Shown piece after piece: positions 24,785 to 34,320 of a stretch of DNA of 47,957 nt. The position numbers and the translations under genes are program-made. How positions within the stretch are numbered: the first letter of the stretch is position 1; every line of letters begins with the position of its first letter. A model generated the notes under the pieces. It did no database searches. It worked only from the letters and a program-made list of their open reading frames with translations, and was not told the origin of the DNA. Origin of the DNA: an uncultured Prevotellaceae bacterium (GTDB lineage: Bacteria > Bacteroidota > Bacteroidia > Bacteroidales > Bacteroidaceae); the NCBI GenBank assembly GCA_902765585.1, contig CACXAG010000003.1, positions 1 through 47,957 of the forward strand, in the 5' to 3' direction.

Positions 24785-25942
24785 ATGGAAGAAAGAAAAA
24801 TTCGCGTGGCCATCACGCAAGGAGATACGAACGGGGTAGGATACGAAGTCATCCTGAAAGTCTTTGCCGACCCTGCCATGCTCGAACTATGCACCCCTAT
24901 TATCTATGGTTCCCCGAAGATTGCTGCCTACCACCGCAAGGCGCTTAACATTGATGCGGCATTCAGCATCATCAACCATGCCGAAGAGGCTCGTGACGGT
25001 CGCGTCAACCTGCTGACCTGCTTTGATGACGAGGTGAAGGTGGAACTGGGACAACCTTCCCAGGAAGCTGGAGCAGCAGCCCTAAAGGCTCTGGACCGCG
25101 CCATGACCGACTTCCGCAGCCAGTTGTATGACGTACTGGTGACAGCCCCAATCAACAAGGCCACTATCCAAAGCCCAGGATTCAAATTCCCTGGACATAC
25201 AGAATACATAGAGACCAGCGTAGGAAACGGCGAGAAGGCACTAATGATACTGATGAACGAAGTGCTGCGCGTGGCACTCGTCACCACACATCTGCCCATC
25301 AAGGACGTGGCAAAGGCTATCACCAAGGAGGCCATTATCGAGAAAGCCACCATCTTCCACCGTGCCCTGAAACGCGACTTCCGAATATCCAATCCGCGTA
25401 TTGCCATATTGGCCCTGAACCCACATGCCGGCGATGCCGGATTGCTGGGAACGGAGGAGAAAGACATCATCAAGCCTGCCATCGACGAACTGGCTTCCAT
25501 GGGCATTCAGGCCTTCGGTCCCTACCCTGCCGACGGTTTCTTTGGCGCAGGAACCTTCGAACGCTTTGACGGCGTGCTCGCCATGTACCACGACCAGGGA
25601 CTGGCACCCTTCAAGACCATCGCTCTGGAGAACGGCGTCAACTACACGGCAGGACTGCCTATCGTGCGCACCTCGCCCGACCATGGCACGGCCTACGACA
25701 TTGCAGGAAAGGGGAAAGCCGACGAACAATCCATGCGACAGGCTATCTACACAGCCATTGACATCTTCCGCAATCGTCAGCAATATGACGAGCCATTGGC
25801 CAATCCATTGCCGAAACTCTTCCACGAAAAGCGTGAAGACGGTGAAAAAGCCCGCTTCGCCATCCGTCCGAAAGACCAGTTCCGCAAGGAAAAGCCTGCC
25901 GAGAAACCTGCATTCAAGCAGGAAACGGACGAAGAAAGTTAA
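24785..25942 (+). CDS. pdxA: 4-hydroxythreonine-4-phosphate dehydrogenase
   Basis: PdxA oxidises 4-phosphohydroxy-L-threonine in the DXP-dependent pyridoxal phosphate pathway. The 385-residue protein has TQGDTNGVGYEVILK at the start, GHTEYIE, HLPIKDV, NPHAGDAG, MYHDQGLAPFK and RTSPDHGTAYDIAGKG, covering the metal and substrate sites. It carries a charged C-terminal extension of about 35 residues rich in Lys and Glu beyond the usual end. It lies 31 bp after rlmN, so the two may be cotranscribed. Confidence 0.95.
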   Translation: MEERKIRVAITQGDTNGVGYEVILKVFADPAMLELCTPIIYGSPKIAAYHRKALNIDAAFSIINHAEEARDGRVNLLTCFDDEVKVELGQPSQEAGAAALKALDRAMTDFRSQLYDVLVTAPINKATIQSPGFKFPGHTEYIETSVGNGEKALMILMNEVLRVALVTTHLPIKDVAKAITKEAIIEKATIFHRALKRDFRISNPRIAILALNPHAGDAGLLGTEEKDIIKPAIDELASMGIQAFGPYPADGFFGAGTFERFDGVLAMYHDQGLAPFKTIALENGVNYTAGLPIVRTSPDHGTAYDIAGKGKADEQSMRQAIYTAIDIFRNRQQYDEPLANPLPKLFHEKREDGEKARFAIRPKDQFRKEKPAEKPAFKQETDEES

Positions 25943-25981
25943 AAATATGCCAAAATGTGCCATAATGTCAGTTTTTCTTTG

Positions 25982-25990
25982 TACCTTTGC
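25982..25990 (+). promoter_or_regulatory. Promoter box for the sigma-54-type activator operon
   Basis: TACCTTTGC lies 11 bases before the ATG at 26002; the TTG inside it is not the start. Confidence 0.75.
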
Positions 25991-26001
25991 AGCCCATTAA
26001 A

Positions 26002-27237
26002 ATGAAGAGTTCAGAGTTACAGAGCATCAAGCAGCGTTACAACATCGTAGGAAACTGCGAGACGTTGAATAGCGCGCTCGACGACGCCTTGAAGGTGGCG
26101 CCGATAGACATTAGTGTGCTCATCATTGGCGAAAGTGGCGTAGGCAAGGACATTCTGCCACGCATCATCCACGACAATTCACCCCGCCGTCGCGAAAAAT
26201 ATTTCGTCATCAACTGTGGCGCTATTCCTGAAGGAACCATCGACTCTGAACTATTCGGACACGTGAAAGGCTCTTTCACCGGTGCCATCAACGACTCGCC
26301 AGGCTACTTCGGTGTTGCCAACAAGGGAACGCTGTTTCTCGATGAGGTAGGCGAACTGCCGATGGCCACACAGGCCAGACTGCTGCGCGTACTGGAAAAC
26401 GGCGAATACATCCCCGTTGGTGGTACAGAGGTGCGCAAGACGGATGTCCGCATCGTCGCGGCCACCAATGTCAACATCGAGAAAGCCATCAGCGAGGGAC
26501 GTTTCCGCAGCGACCTGTACTACCGTCTCAACAGGGTCAACATCCAAATGCCTCCCCTGCGCGAGCGCGGTGAGGACATCGTACTGTTGTTTAGGTTGTT
26601 TGCCATGGAGATGGCTGAGAAATACCACATGGATAAGGTGGTGCTGACAGATGACGCTAAGCAGATGCTGATGCACTACAAATGGCCAGGAAACATACGG
26701 CAGCTGAAGAGTGTGACAGAGCAGATCTCCATCTTCAGCACGGAGAGACTCATCACTCCCCAGATTCTATCCCGCTTCATTCCGCAGGATCAAGAGACCA
26801 CCCAACTGGCACTTATCCGTACAGAGGGAGACCACTCGTTTGAAAACGAGCGTGAGATACTCTACAAGATTCTCTTTGAGTTACGCTCCAACGTCAACGA
26901 CATGCGCCGCGAAATGAGTTCGCTGAAAAAACAGCTGGAGGACGTAAAGGGCAATGCGCACCCTCAAGCTGTATCACAACTGGCCCCAACACAATTGGCT
27001 CCTGCTACCTTTGGTGACCAGCCAACGGCATTCAACGAGCCAGAAGAAGCTGTTGCCGAGGAATATATTGAGCCAGAGCGGGAACCCGAAAACCTAAATG
27101 TCAACGACTGGAGTCGAAAGGCATTGGAGAAAGCGCTGAACCGCAATGGTGGAAACCGCAAGAAAGCTGCCCTGGAACTAGGCATCAGCGACCGTACACT
27201 TTATAGAAGACTGAAACAATATGGACTGGACAAATAA
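26002..27237 (+). CDS. Sigma-54-dependent transcriptional activator (AAA+ and Fis-type HTH)
   Basis: The 411-residue protein has almost no N-terminal sensor. The AAA+ domain starts within about 20 residues and carries Walker A GESGVGKD (about 43-50), GSFTGA (about 90-95, the RpoN-contact loop, usually GAFTGA), GTLFLDEVGE and RSDLYYRLN. A coiled-coil (about 290-315) and a Gln/Pro/Glu-rich linker lead to a Fis-type HTH at the C-terminus (NRKKAALELGISDRTLYRRL). Lacking a receiver domain, it may be constitutively active or controlled by a partner. It overlaps lptE by 17 bases and leads an envelope-biogenesis gene set. Confidence 0.93.
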   Translation: MKSSELQSIKQRYNIVGNCETLNSALDDALKVAPIDISVLIIGESGVGKDILPRIIHDNSPRRREKYFVINCGAIPEGTIDSELFGHVKGSFTGAINDSPGYFGVANKGTLFLDEVGELPMATQARLLRVLENGEYIPVGGTEVRKTDVRIVAATNVNIEKAISEGRFRSDLYYRLNRVNIQMPPLRERGEDIVLLFRLFAMEMAEKYHMDKVVLTDDAKQMLMHYKWPGNIRQLKSVTEQISIFSTERLITPQILSRFIPQDQETTQLALIRTEGDHSFENEREILYKILFELRSNVNDMRREMSSLKKQLEDVKGNAHPQAVSQLAPTQLAPATFGDQPTAFNEPEEAVAEEYIEPEREPENLNVNDWSRKALEKALNRNGGNRKKAALELGISDRTLYRRLKQYGLDK

Positions 27238-27739
27238 GTTACGCATCACCTTCGGTCTGGCAGTAGTCCTGTTGCTGACAGCATGCTCCGTGAGCTATAA
27301 GTTCAATGGTGCCAGCATAGACTATTCGAAGACCAAGACCATCCAGATAGCAGACTTTCCCATTCGCTCCAGCTACGTCTGGGCACCAATGGGCCCCATG
27401 TTCAACAACGAGCTGAAGGATCAGTTTGCCAGTCATACGCGATTGTCACAGGTTAAGCGCAACGGCGACCTCAAGATAGAAGGTGAAATTACACAGTATC
27501 AGCAGCGTAACAAGTCAGTGTCGGCTGAGGGATACTCTGCACAAACAGAACTCTCGATAACCGTCAACGTGCGCTTCACGAATAACGTCAACCATCAGGA
27601 AGACTTCGAGCGTCAGTTCACAGCTTCCCAGGCCTACGAGACGACTATGTCACTGAGCGCAGTACAGGACGAACTGGTGGCAACTATCATCAAAGACCTC
27701 TGCGACCAGATATTCAATGCAACAGTGGCGAACTGGTAG
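27221..27739 (+). CDS. lptE: LptE-family LPS-assembly lipoprotein
   Basis: The 172-residue protein has a lipobox LLTAC (C22), then SVSYKFNGASIDYSKTKTIQIADF and a small alpha/beta fold rich in beta strands. That matches the Bacteroidota LptE-like family, which should plug the LptD barrel during LPS export. The start lies within the end of the sigma-54 activator gene (17-base overlap), so translation is probably coupled. Confidence 0.85.
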   Translation: MDWTNKLRITFGLAVVLLLTACSVSYKFNGASIDYSKTKTIQIADFPIRSSYVWAPMGPMFNNELKDQFASHTRLSQVKRNGDLKIEGEITQYQQRNKSVSAEGYSAQTELSITVNVRFTNNVNHQEDFERQFTASQAYETTMSLSAVQDELVATIIKDLCDQIFNATVANW

Positions 27740-27789
27740 AAGATGAAAGATGAAAAATGAAAGATTAAAGATTAAAAAATAGAGAATTA
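27740..27789. repeat. gatgaaagattaaag repeats between lptE and the TPR-like gene
   Basis: Imperfect short repeats fill this 50-bp spacer and are the reverse-complement type of the tract at 15721-15785. Confidence 0.6.
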
Positions 27790-28560
27790 ATGGAAATGAC
27801 GGAATTGATTAAGCACCCAGAGCGACTCGACCGCGATACGCTGTACGAGCTGCGCTCTATGCTGGCACTGCATCCGTATTTCCAAACAGCACGCATCCTA
27901 ATGCTGCATAACCTCTTCCTGTTACACGACGCGTCATTCGATGAAGAACTACGCAAGGCAGCCCTATACATCACTGATCGCAAAGTGATTTTCCAGATGA
28001 TTGAGGCTGGACACTATATATTGGGCAATGATGAAGCCAAAACGACGCAGAAAGGAATTGAAAACGTAGACAACAGCAATCGTACAGTTGCCCTCATCGA
28101 CAATTTCCTCGACTCAATCCCTGCTGATGACGAAGAGCAATTGCCTGAAGGACAGCCCAAGCGCAAGCCTACCCCAGCCGATGCAGCCATCGACTATGTG
28201 GCCTACCTGCTGGCAACGGAGAACACGCTGGAAACAGAACAGACGCCACAGATGAAGGGGCAGGACCTAATAGACACCTTCTTGCAGCAGGAACAAGGGC
28301 GCATACAACTCAGCCAGTTTGCTGACGAAGAGACGACAGCAGGTAGTCAGGAAGAACCGCATGATGAAGAAGAGAGCCAAGAGGAAGAATACTTTACTGA
28401 GACACTGGCGCGAATCTACATCAAGCAGGGCCGATACCAAAAGGCACTCGACATCATAGGAAGGCTAAACCAGCAGTTCCCACACAAGAACGCCTACTTT
28501 GCCGACCAAATGAGATTCTTAGAGAAACTAATAATAAACAACAATAAAATTAAAAATTAA
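27790..28560 (+). CDS. TPR-like acidic protein of unknown function
   Basis: The 256-residue soluble, helical protein starts MEMTELIKHPERLDRDTLYELRS. It has a strongly acidic middle (EEPHDEEESQEEEYF) and a C-terminal TPR-like hairpin (TLARIYIKQGRYQKALDII). No signal peptide. The position between lptE and secG is shared by many Prevotella relatives, so it may be an adaptor in envelope or secretion biogenesis; that is inferred from context. Gap of 6 bp to secG. Confidence 0.82.
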   Translation: MEMTELIKHPERLDRDTLYELRSMLALHPYFQTARILMLHNLFLLHDASFDEELRKAALYITDRKVIFQMIEAGHYILGNDEAKTTQKGIENVDNSNRTVALIDNFLDSIPADDEEQLPEGQPKRKPTPADAAIDYVAYLLATENTLETEQTPQMKGQDLIDTFLQQEQGRIQLSQFADEETTAGSQEEPHDEEESQEEEYFTETLARIYIKQGRYQKALDIIGRLNQQFPHKNAYFADQMRFLEKLIINNNKIKN

Positions 28561-28566
28561 AGTAAC

Positions 28567-28965
28567 ATGTACACATTATTTGTAATTCTTATCGTAGTAG
28601 CAGCCATACTGATGATTGGTATCGTGCTGATTCAAGAGTCTAAGGGCGGTGGCCTGTCTTCAAGCTTCGCCGGGTATAACCAGGTGGCCGGTGTCCGTAA
28701 GACTACCGACTTCATCGAGAAGGCAACATGGAGCCTCGCTGCTGCCATGGTCATTATCAGCGTTATCTGCGCGTGGGTTGCTCCCACTGCAACGACTGAC
28801 AGTTCGGTGATGGAAAATATCGAAAATCCCGTCACCAATCCTAACAATCTGCCTGGTTTTGGTGCCAGCCAGCAGAAGGACGCAGCTGCTCCTGCTGCAG
28901 CAGGCGATGCCAAAGCTGCTGACGAAGCTCCAGCAGCTGAAGCTCCTGCCAAGACTGCAGAGTAA
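28567..28965 (+). CDS. secG: Preprotein translocase subunit SecG
   Basis: The 132-residue protein has two membrane helices (about 3-23 and 55-75) linked by QESKGGGLSSSFAGYNQVAG, the SecG cytosolic loop. It is longer than E. coli SecG because of a low-complexity Ala-rich tail (AAPAAAGDAKAADEAPAAEA), common in Bacteroidota. It assists SecYE-SecA export. A terminator hairpin follows. Confidence 0.94.
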   Translation: MYTLFVILIVVAAILMIGIVLIQESKGGGLSSSFAGYNQVAGVRKTTDFIEKATWSLAAAMVIISVICAWVAPTATTDSSVMENIENPVTNPNNLPGFGASQQKDAAAPAAAGDAKAADEAPAAEAPAKTAE

Positions 28966-28990
28966 ACTGTTAAACCAACGATTTCTTAGG

Positions 28991-29016
28991 GAGGTACTCC
29001 TGCATTGGAGGACCTC
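28991..29016 (+). terminator. Hairpin terminator after secG
   Basis: GAGGT-a-CTCC pairs with GGAG-g-ACCTC around a 6-base loop, followed by TCTTTT. Confidence 0.8.
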
Positions 29017-29033
29017 TCTTTTGCAATGGAAGA

Positions 29034-29813
29034 ATGGAAACGATGAAAAGATTCTTACTCTTTCTCATAGGGGCTTTAGCTGCACTTCCCGCTCTGGCTC
29101 AGGAGGTTACCGACACCACTGCCACATCTCAAGTTTCTGAGGAACAAGAAGAAGCACAGCAGGAGTCACAAAGCGAGGAGCACGTATGGTTGCTGGGAGT
29201 ACCCCTGACGGTGCCCCCACAGCAGATGGTAGATGTCATGACCAGTCATGGCATTCACTACGAACGACAGGACAGCAACCTGCGTATCTTTCACCTGCGT
29301 GGTAAGCTCAGCGGCATGGATGTCGCCATAGAAGTAAAATACGACAAGACGCAGACACACATCAACTACGTCAAGATGTCGACTGCCAAGCACCATAACC
29401 AGAATGAGGATTACAGCCGCATGCTAAACTGGCTGCAACAGAAGTATGACGATCCAGACTGGCAAGGCAGTGTACGCAGCCACCGTTTCTGTCGCTGGTT
29501 TGTAGACTTCGATCGCGACATCGTGCTCATTGCTGCCGGCAATGGGACGGTAGAGGTATGGCTTTATGAAAACCATCTCCAGCGCAACATCGACTATTAC
29601 TCCATCCTCAAATATTGCGAGCGCTATCCTGCCGATGACGTTCCCTTCCTAACGGCCCGCGAATCCGTCACCTGGAAGAGCGACACTGTTGTAACGACTC
29701 GCAAACATGTTGCCAAGCGCCACCGACGAGCTGTTTCAAAGAAGCACAAACGCAGCACCAAGAGAAAGAAAACAACAACAAAGAAACGTAAAAGCAAGAG
29801 GAGAAGGCGCTAA
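29034..29813 (+). CDS. Exported protein with a very basic C-terminal tail, unknown function
   Basis: The 259-residue protein has a signal peptide (MKRFLLFLIGALAALPALA from the ATG at 29043; the ATG at 29034 adds three residues). A Gln/Glu-rich segment and a mid-domain of about 150 residues follow (VWLLGVPLTVPPQQMVDVM). The last 45 residues are dominated by Lys, Arg and Thr (KHKRSTKRKKTTTKKRKSKR) with Ser/Thr spacers. The tail could bind nucleic acid or anionic surface polymers; that is a guess. It is convergent with the next gene. Confidence 0.78.
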   Translation: METMKRFLLFLIGALAALPALAQEVTDTTATSQVSEEQEEAQQESQSEEHVWLLGVPLTVPPQQMVDVMTSHGIHYERQDSNLRIFHLRGKLSGMDVAIEVKYDKTQTHINYVKMSTAKHHNQNEDYSRMLNWLQQKYDDPDWQGSVRSHRFCRWFVDFDRDIVLIAAGNGTVEVWLYENHLQRNIDYYSILKYCERYPADDVPFLTARESVTWKSDTVVTTRKHVAKRHRRAVSKKHKRSTKRKKTTTKKRKSKRRRR

Positions 29814-29833
29814 CCTCCTCCTCTCTTTATTCT

Positions 29834-31234
29834 TTATTCGTCTAACTGGAACAGCGGGTCTTCTGGCATCACCATCACAGGTTTCTGCTCGTAGTCCTTA
29901 AGCAGTTTATCACTGACATACTGCTTGTCAACCACCAAGCGGAACATAAACTCGCGGAACCAACGAGCAGACATGATGAGACAGCCTTGCTGCCCCCAGT
30001 CAGCACCCCAGGAGTTCTCAACCTTCCATTTCAAAGGTTCGCCATTGACATCTAAGTCGACAGCGGTAAGTGTCATAGCATGGGTAGAGCCACTGTCAAA
30101 CGTAGAGATGCGCTCGGCTTTGTTCATGGTAAACGTTGTACCAAAGAGCGACTCGTAGTCATAATTCTCCAAATCACAATAGCCACGCTTGCGATCAAGT
30201 TGCTTGCCGACATCATAACTGGAGTAGAGCTTACGACCATCCTTGAGTGAGGCGATGGCAAGTGTCTCGATATCCTCCATGGGCAGGTTCAGATATTTCC
30301 AGTTGTGACCATCGTAGGTATGGCGGTCATATTCCACCTCGTAGGTCTTGTAATACTCACGGCGCGGATCGTTCATCACCATGATAAAAGAACCGTTGAG
30401 CGGAGCACCCACTATCTCCTGATAGAACTCACGTGGCGTGTATTTCTTAGGAGTTGAAATGGCCTTACCATTCTTATCACGGAAAGCATAGGTAAACTCT
30501 TTGACGGGTTCACCCAATGTAATAACAAGCATGTGGTATATCTCACTGAGCATCTGCGTCTTGCGCTGCTCAACATCCTTGGCCTTCTTTCCATCAGCCA
30601 CCATACGACGCAGTTCAAGTCCCTGCTCACGCAACTTGGACTTGATGAGTGATGACATCTTCGAGGTGTTTTCTGCCGAATAGGTCTCAGGACGTATCTC
30701 GCTGGGAACCAAGCCATACTTCTCAGTCAGGTCGGCAACACCGCAGAATGTTCCACCATCGTTCAACGGATAGTGGAAAAAGAACTGCACACGCTGATCG
30801 TCGATTGGTTTCTTACCAGTATCGATGACCCCCTGCAGCATCAAGTTGGCTTTCTCCAACTGATCCCAGAAGAACAGATAGTCCTGCGAAAGCGAGACAG
30901 TGAGCGAGTCAGTACGCTTAGCAAAATTAGAGCGTAACACATTCAATCCGCTGAACATCCAACAACGACCACTGGATTTTTGGTCGGTAATCGACTGCTT
31001 CTTTGTTTCTACACTAAAATATGTATCCAATGCACCTGCATGCTCCTGATTCTGCGCCAGTGCATCGATAGCATTCACTGCCAACGCATTGCGAAGGGCT
31101 CGGTCACTGGCTGTCGGCGGGTTCTGCTGCTGTATTTGCTGTAGCATCTGAGGTGAGATACCACCATCCTTAGCCTGTGCAGAAGCGCAAAGGCAAGCTG
31201 CCAGACCTAATCCTAATAATAGCCGTCTCTTCAT
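29834..31234 (-). CDS. Exported C1-family (bleomycin hydrolase/PepC-like) peptidase
   Basis: The 466-residue protein has a signal peptide (MKRRLLLGLGLAACLCASAQA), then the cysteine-protease triad: C91 in SGRCWMFSGLN, His in STHAMTLTAVDL near 395 and Asn in VENSWGADWG near 418. Cytoplasmic PepC relatives lack a signal; the exported version suggests periplasmic or surface peptide trimming. Its ATG directly follows the TAA of the M48 gene (TAAATG), so the two peptidases are cotranslated. Confidence 0.92.
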   Translation of the reverse strand: MKRRLLLGLGLAACLCASAQAKDGGISPQMLQQIQQQNPPTASDRALRNALAVNAIDALAQNQEHAGALDTYFSVETKKQSITDQKSSGRCWMFSGLNVLRSNFAKRTDSLTVSLSQDYLFFWDQLEKANLMLQGVIDTGKKPIDDQRVQFFFHYPLNDGGTFCGVADLTEKYGLVPSEIRPETYSAENTSKMSSLIKSKLREQGLELRRMVADGKKAKDVEQRKTQMLSEIYHMLVITLGEPVKEFTYAFRDKNGKAISTPKKYTPREFYQEIVGAPLNGSFIMVMNDPRREYYKTYEVEYDRHTYDGHNWKYLNLPMEDIETLAIASLKDGRKLYSSYDVGKQLDRKRGYCDLENYDYESLFGTTFTMNKAERISTFDSGSTHAMTLTAVDLDVNGEPLKWKVENSWGADWGQQGCLIMSARWFREFMFRLVVDKQYVSDKLLKDYEQKPVMVMPEDPLFQLDE

Positions 31235-32122
31235 TTACTTTTTCTTGCTGGTAGTTTTAGTTGTCTTTGTAGTCTTTGTGGTTTTGGCGGCAGTTCTCGT
31301 GGTAGTGGTCTTAGGCGGATTATAGTACTTCAACGCCTCAGGCATCCACTCTTGTATCTGCTTGATACGGGTAGCATCCGATGGATGGTCGCTCAGGAAC
31401 TCTGCCGTCTGGCTGGTATTATTAGCAGCCATGCGTTGCCAAAAACTAACAGCCACCTGCGGGTCGTAGCCTGCCATAGCAGCAAAAATCAGACCCATGT
31501 GATCAGCCTCACTTTCATGATTGCGCGAATATTTCAAATTCTTGAAATTAAAGCCCTGTGCAACGATAGCCTGAACAATAGACTGGGTATTTGTACCCAT
31601 TCCCAATGCTCCAGCTACGGCAGAACCAATCTGAATGCCATACTGCTGCTTCATCTGCGTACTCATCTGCTCAGCAGAATGACGAGCCACAGCATGGGCT
31701 ATCTCATGACCGAGCACAATAGCCAACGACGCTTCGTTTTGCGTGACAGGCAGCAGTCCCTCATAAACACAGATGAGTCCACCTGGCATACACCAAGCGT
31801 TAACCTGATTGTCCTGCACCAAGTTAAACTTCCATGTATAGTACTGCACATCATCAGCCATACCATTGTTTTTCAAGTAGTTGGTAACGGCAGTAGCTAA
31901 GTTCTGTCCCACCCGCTGCACCATGGCGGTATTGGTGGCGTTAGTGGAAAGCTTTGCACTCTTCATAAACTCCTGATACTGTTGCGTTGAGAGACTCAAC
32001 ACCTCACCGTCACTGACCATCAGACTCTGCTGACGACCGGTAATGGGTACTGTTTTTGTCGTTCCACAGCTAACTAATACAACTGCGAAAAATGATAAAA
32101 GGATTAGCTTTGCCTGCTTCAT
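31235..32122 (-). CDS. M48-family zinc metallopeptidase lipoprotein
   Basis: The 295-residue protein has a lipobox LVSC (C19), the zinc motif HEIAHAVARH with H139, E140 and H143, and a third ligand in NHESEADHMG. It resembles BepA/YfgC-type periplasmic M48 quality-control proteases without the TPR part. The C-terminus is a low-complexity KTTKTTKTT run encoded by a short repeat. It is followed directly by the C1 peptidase gene. Confidence 0.92.
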   Translation of the reverse strand: MKQAKLILLSFFAVVLVSCGTTKTVPITGRQQSLMVSDGEVLSLSTQQYQEFMKSAKLSTNATNTAMVQRVGQNLATAVTNYLKNNGMADDVQYYTWKFNLVQDNQVNAWCMPGGLICVYEGLLPVTQNEASLAIVLGHEIAHAVARHSAEQMSTQMKQQYGIQIGSAVAGALGMGTNTQSIVQAIVAQGFNFKNLKYSRNHESEADHMGLIFAAMAGYDPQVAVSFWQRMAANNTSQTAEFLSDHPSDATRIKQIQEWMPEALKYYNPPKTTTTRTAAKTTKTTKTTKTTSKKK

Positions 32123-32159
32123 GATTTTCGGATATTATAATTATTGCAATGTCAGTTTT

Positions 32160-34097
32160 CTACTTCCCCTTTTCATCTAACTGTTCGTAGATGGAATTGT
32201 TACTCTTGTATTCAGGCACGATTTCCTTCATCTTCTTGACCGTTGCCATATCGTCGTACTGCTTGGAAATCTCCACCAGTTCGTCAACGGCCTTGCTAAC
32301 TTCAGCATAGTTGTAAACCCGAACCTCGGCAATACGAATCTTATCATGGAACGAAGGCTTAGTACCCTCCAATTCATTGAGCACCTCCTCGTAGAGTTTT
32401 TCACCAGGACGCAAACCGGTAAACTCGATTTTCACATTCTTGGCACCTGAAAGCATAATCATGCGCTTGGCCAAATCGGCAATCTTAACAGGCTGTCCCA
32501 TGTCAAAGACGAATATCTCACCACCATGACCTTTCGTTCCTGCCTCCAAGACCAACTTGCAAGCCTCTGGAATCAGCATGAAAAAGCGGACAATGCGGGG
32601 GTCAGTAACTGTAACGGGGCCACCAGCCTTGATTTGTTCTCTGAACAAGGGGATTACCGAACCATTCGAACCTAACACATTGCCAAAACGAGTAGTGACA
32701 AACTGTGTAGTCTGCTGGGTATTGTTCAATGACTGTACGTAGATTTCGCAGATGCGCTTCGAACAACCCATTACATTGGTAGGATTGACAGCCTTGTCGG
32801 TTGAAACCATGACGAACTTTTTCACGCCATACTTCACGCTAAAGTCAGCGATAATCTTCGTGCCATAGATATTGTTCAGCACCGCTTCCGATGGATTATC
32901 CTCCATCATCGGCACATGTTTATAGGCAGCAGCATGAAAAACGTAGTCGGGACGATAGGTACTGAAAATCGCCTCCATACGACGCTGACGACTAATACTG
33001 GTCACCACGACATCAGCGTCTATACCAGGAAAATCCTTCTGCATCATCAGGCGGATGTCATGTTGAGGGGTCTCTGCCTGATCAATCAACAACATTTTGG
33101 CAGGTTTATAGGCAGCTATCTGACGTACCAGCTCAGAACCGATGCTACCAGCAGACCCCGTCACCAGTACGCGGCGTCCCTTAAGCAGGGCACCTACTGA
33201 TTCCATGTCGACCTTGATTTCCTGACGTGGCAACAAATCCTCCACTGACACCTCATGCAGTTGCATGTCTGCTATCTCTGTATCGCTCAGCTCCTTATTC
33301 TCGTTCAGCGATGTCTCTTTAGCCTGCTGTGCCATGAAGATGCGCACACCTGCATTGATAAGCAAGTCTTGGAAAGCCTGGTTATCGCGGAAATCTCTGA
33401 TACGCAAAGGCGATACCAACACTGCCTCGATACGGTTCTGCTGAATGATTGCGGCCAGGTCATCGTCTACATGATACACTTTCTCACCCATCAACTGCAT
33501 GTGGTGAGCACGGCTGTCATGCGAAATGAATCCACACAGACGGAACCTGACAGGATTCTGACTGCGGATATTCTTGGCCAACCCTACGCCGCCTGTCATG
33601 GCACCATATATTAACACGCGTAAGGAACGCTCACGCGTCAATGTAACATCATGAAGCGTTTTTACCAATACGCGGACACCCCACATTAACAGCGTAGCGA
33701 TGATGAAAGAAACCACCGTTTCAGTCGGGGTCAATGCCGACAGTTCTTTAATGCCTAGTGCTTCCATGCTGTACTCCTGCACCAATGCCAACACGATGGA
33801 CACGCCATTGGCGTATGCCACATGTATCAAGTCGACAAAACTGGAGAATCGTACAACTCCTGAATAGGTGTGGAATAAACGTGCTCCCACCCAACTCAGC
33901 AAGCCATAGGCCAAAGCCGTAAAAACCACCTCTATACGATGGTCGAAAGTAATCTGCGTCTTGTTGAAAACCCAAAAGGTAAATAACACTGATACGACAA
34001 CGATCAGTGTATCAAACAACAGCAGGCACCAGTAAGGAAGTGAATTCTTACTAAAATACCAACGTAGCAGATTGTTGAATGGATTTGGGACACTCAT
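32160..34097 (-). CDS. CapD/WbpM-type membrane nucleotide-sugar 4,6-dehydratase
   Basis: The 645-residue protein has four N-terminal membrane helices (about 20-150), a nucleotide-binding domain and a C-terminal short-chain dehydrogenase domain with GSAGSIGSELVRQ near 315, HAAAYKHVPMMEDNP and NPTNVMGCSKR. It converts UDP-GlcNAc to a 4-keto-6-deoxy sugar for capsule or O-glycan synthesis. It is the last gene of the capsule operon, 38 bp before the M48 gene. Confidence 0.92.
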   Translation of the reverse strand: MSVPNPFNNLLRWYFSKNSLPYWCLLLFDTLIVVVSVLFTFWVFNKTQITFDHRIEVVFTALAYGLLSWVGARLFHTYSGVVRFSSFVDLIHVAYANGVSIVLALVQEYSMEALGIKELSALTPTETVVSFIIATLLMWGVRVLVKTLHDVTLTRERSLRVLIYGAMTGGVGLAKNIRSQNPVRFRLCGFISHDSRAHHMQLMGEKVYHVDDDLAAIIQQNRIEAVLVSPLRIRDFRDNQAFQDLLINAGVRIFMAQQAKETSLNENKELSDTEIADMQLHEVSVEDLLPRQEIKVDMESVGALLKGRRVLVTGSAGSIGSELVRQIAAYKPAKMLLIDQAETPQHDIRLMMQKDFPGIDADVVVTSISRQRRMEAIFSTYRPDYVFHAAAYKHVPMMEDNPSEAVLNNIYGTKIIADFSVKYGVKKFVMVSTDKAVNPTNVMGCSKRICEIYVQSLNNTQQTTQFVTTRFGNVLGSNGSVIPLFREQIKAGGPVTVTDPRIVRFFMLIPEACKLVLEAGTKGHGGEIFVFDMGQPVKIADLAKRMIMLSGAKNVKIEFTGLRPGEKLYEEVLNELEGTKPSFHDKIRIAEVRVYNYAEVSKAVDELVEISKQYDDMATVKKMKEIVPEYKSNNSIYEQLDEKGK

Positions 34098-34129
34098 GCC
34101 TGAGAATATTATCTCTTAATATGAACCGA

Positions 34130-34318
34130 TTAACCTATTGTATAGACCAATAAGACAGCAATAACCATTAAAATAGCAAATACTATCATGGCACGCTTAA
34201 GCACACGTTCTATTACTTTACGCCGTTCAATAGCAGCCAGGCTCTTCCGTTTGAAGAGCGTGGCACCATCGGGCTTGTGATGGTGGTGATGATGATGGGT
34301 ATGTTCTTGTTCTGCCAT
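34130..34318 (-). CDS. Small His-rich single-span membrane protein in the capsule operon
   Basis: The 62-residue protein starts MAEQEHTHHHHHHHKPDG, followed by a basic segment and one C-terminal membrane helix (about 43-61). No catalytic motif. The His run probably binds metal ions, but its function is unknown. It lies 2 bp after the Wza-like gene stop and 32 bp before the dehydratase gene, so it is in the same operon. Confidence 0.75.
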   Translation of the reverse strand: MAEQEHTHHHHHHHKPDGATLFKRKSLAAIERRKVIERVLKRAMIVFAILMVIAVLLVYTIG

Positions 34319-34320
34319 TA

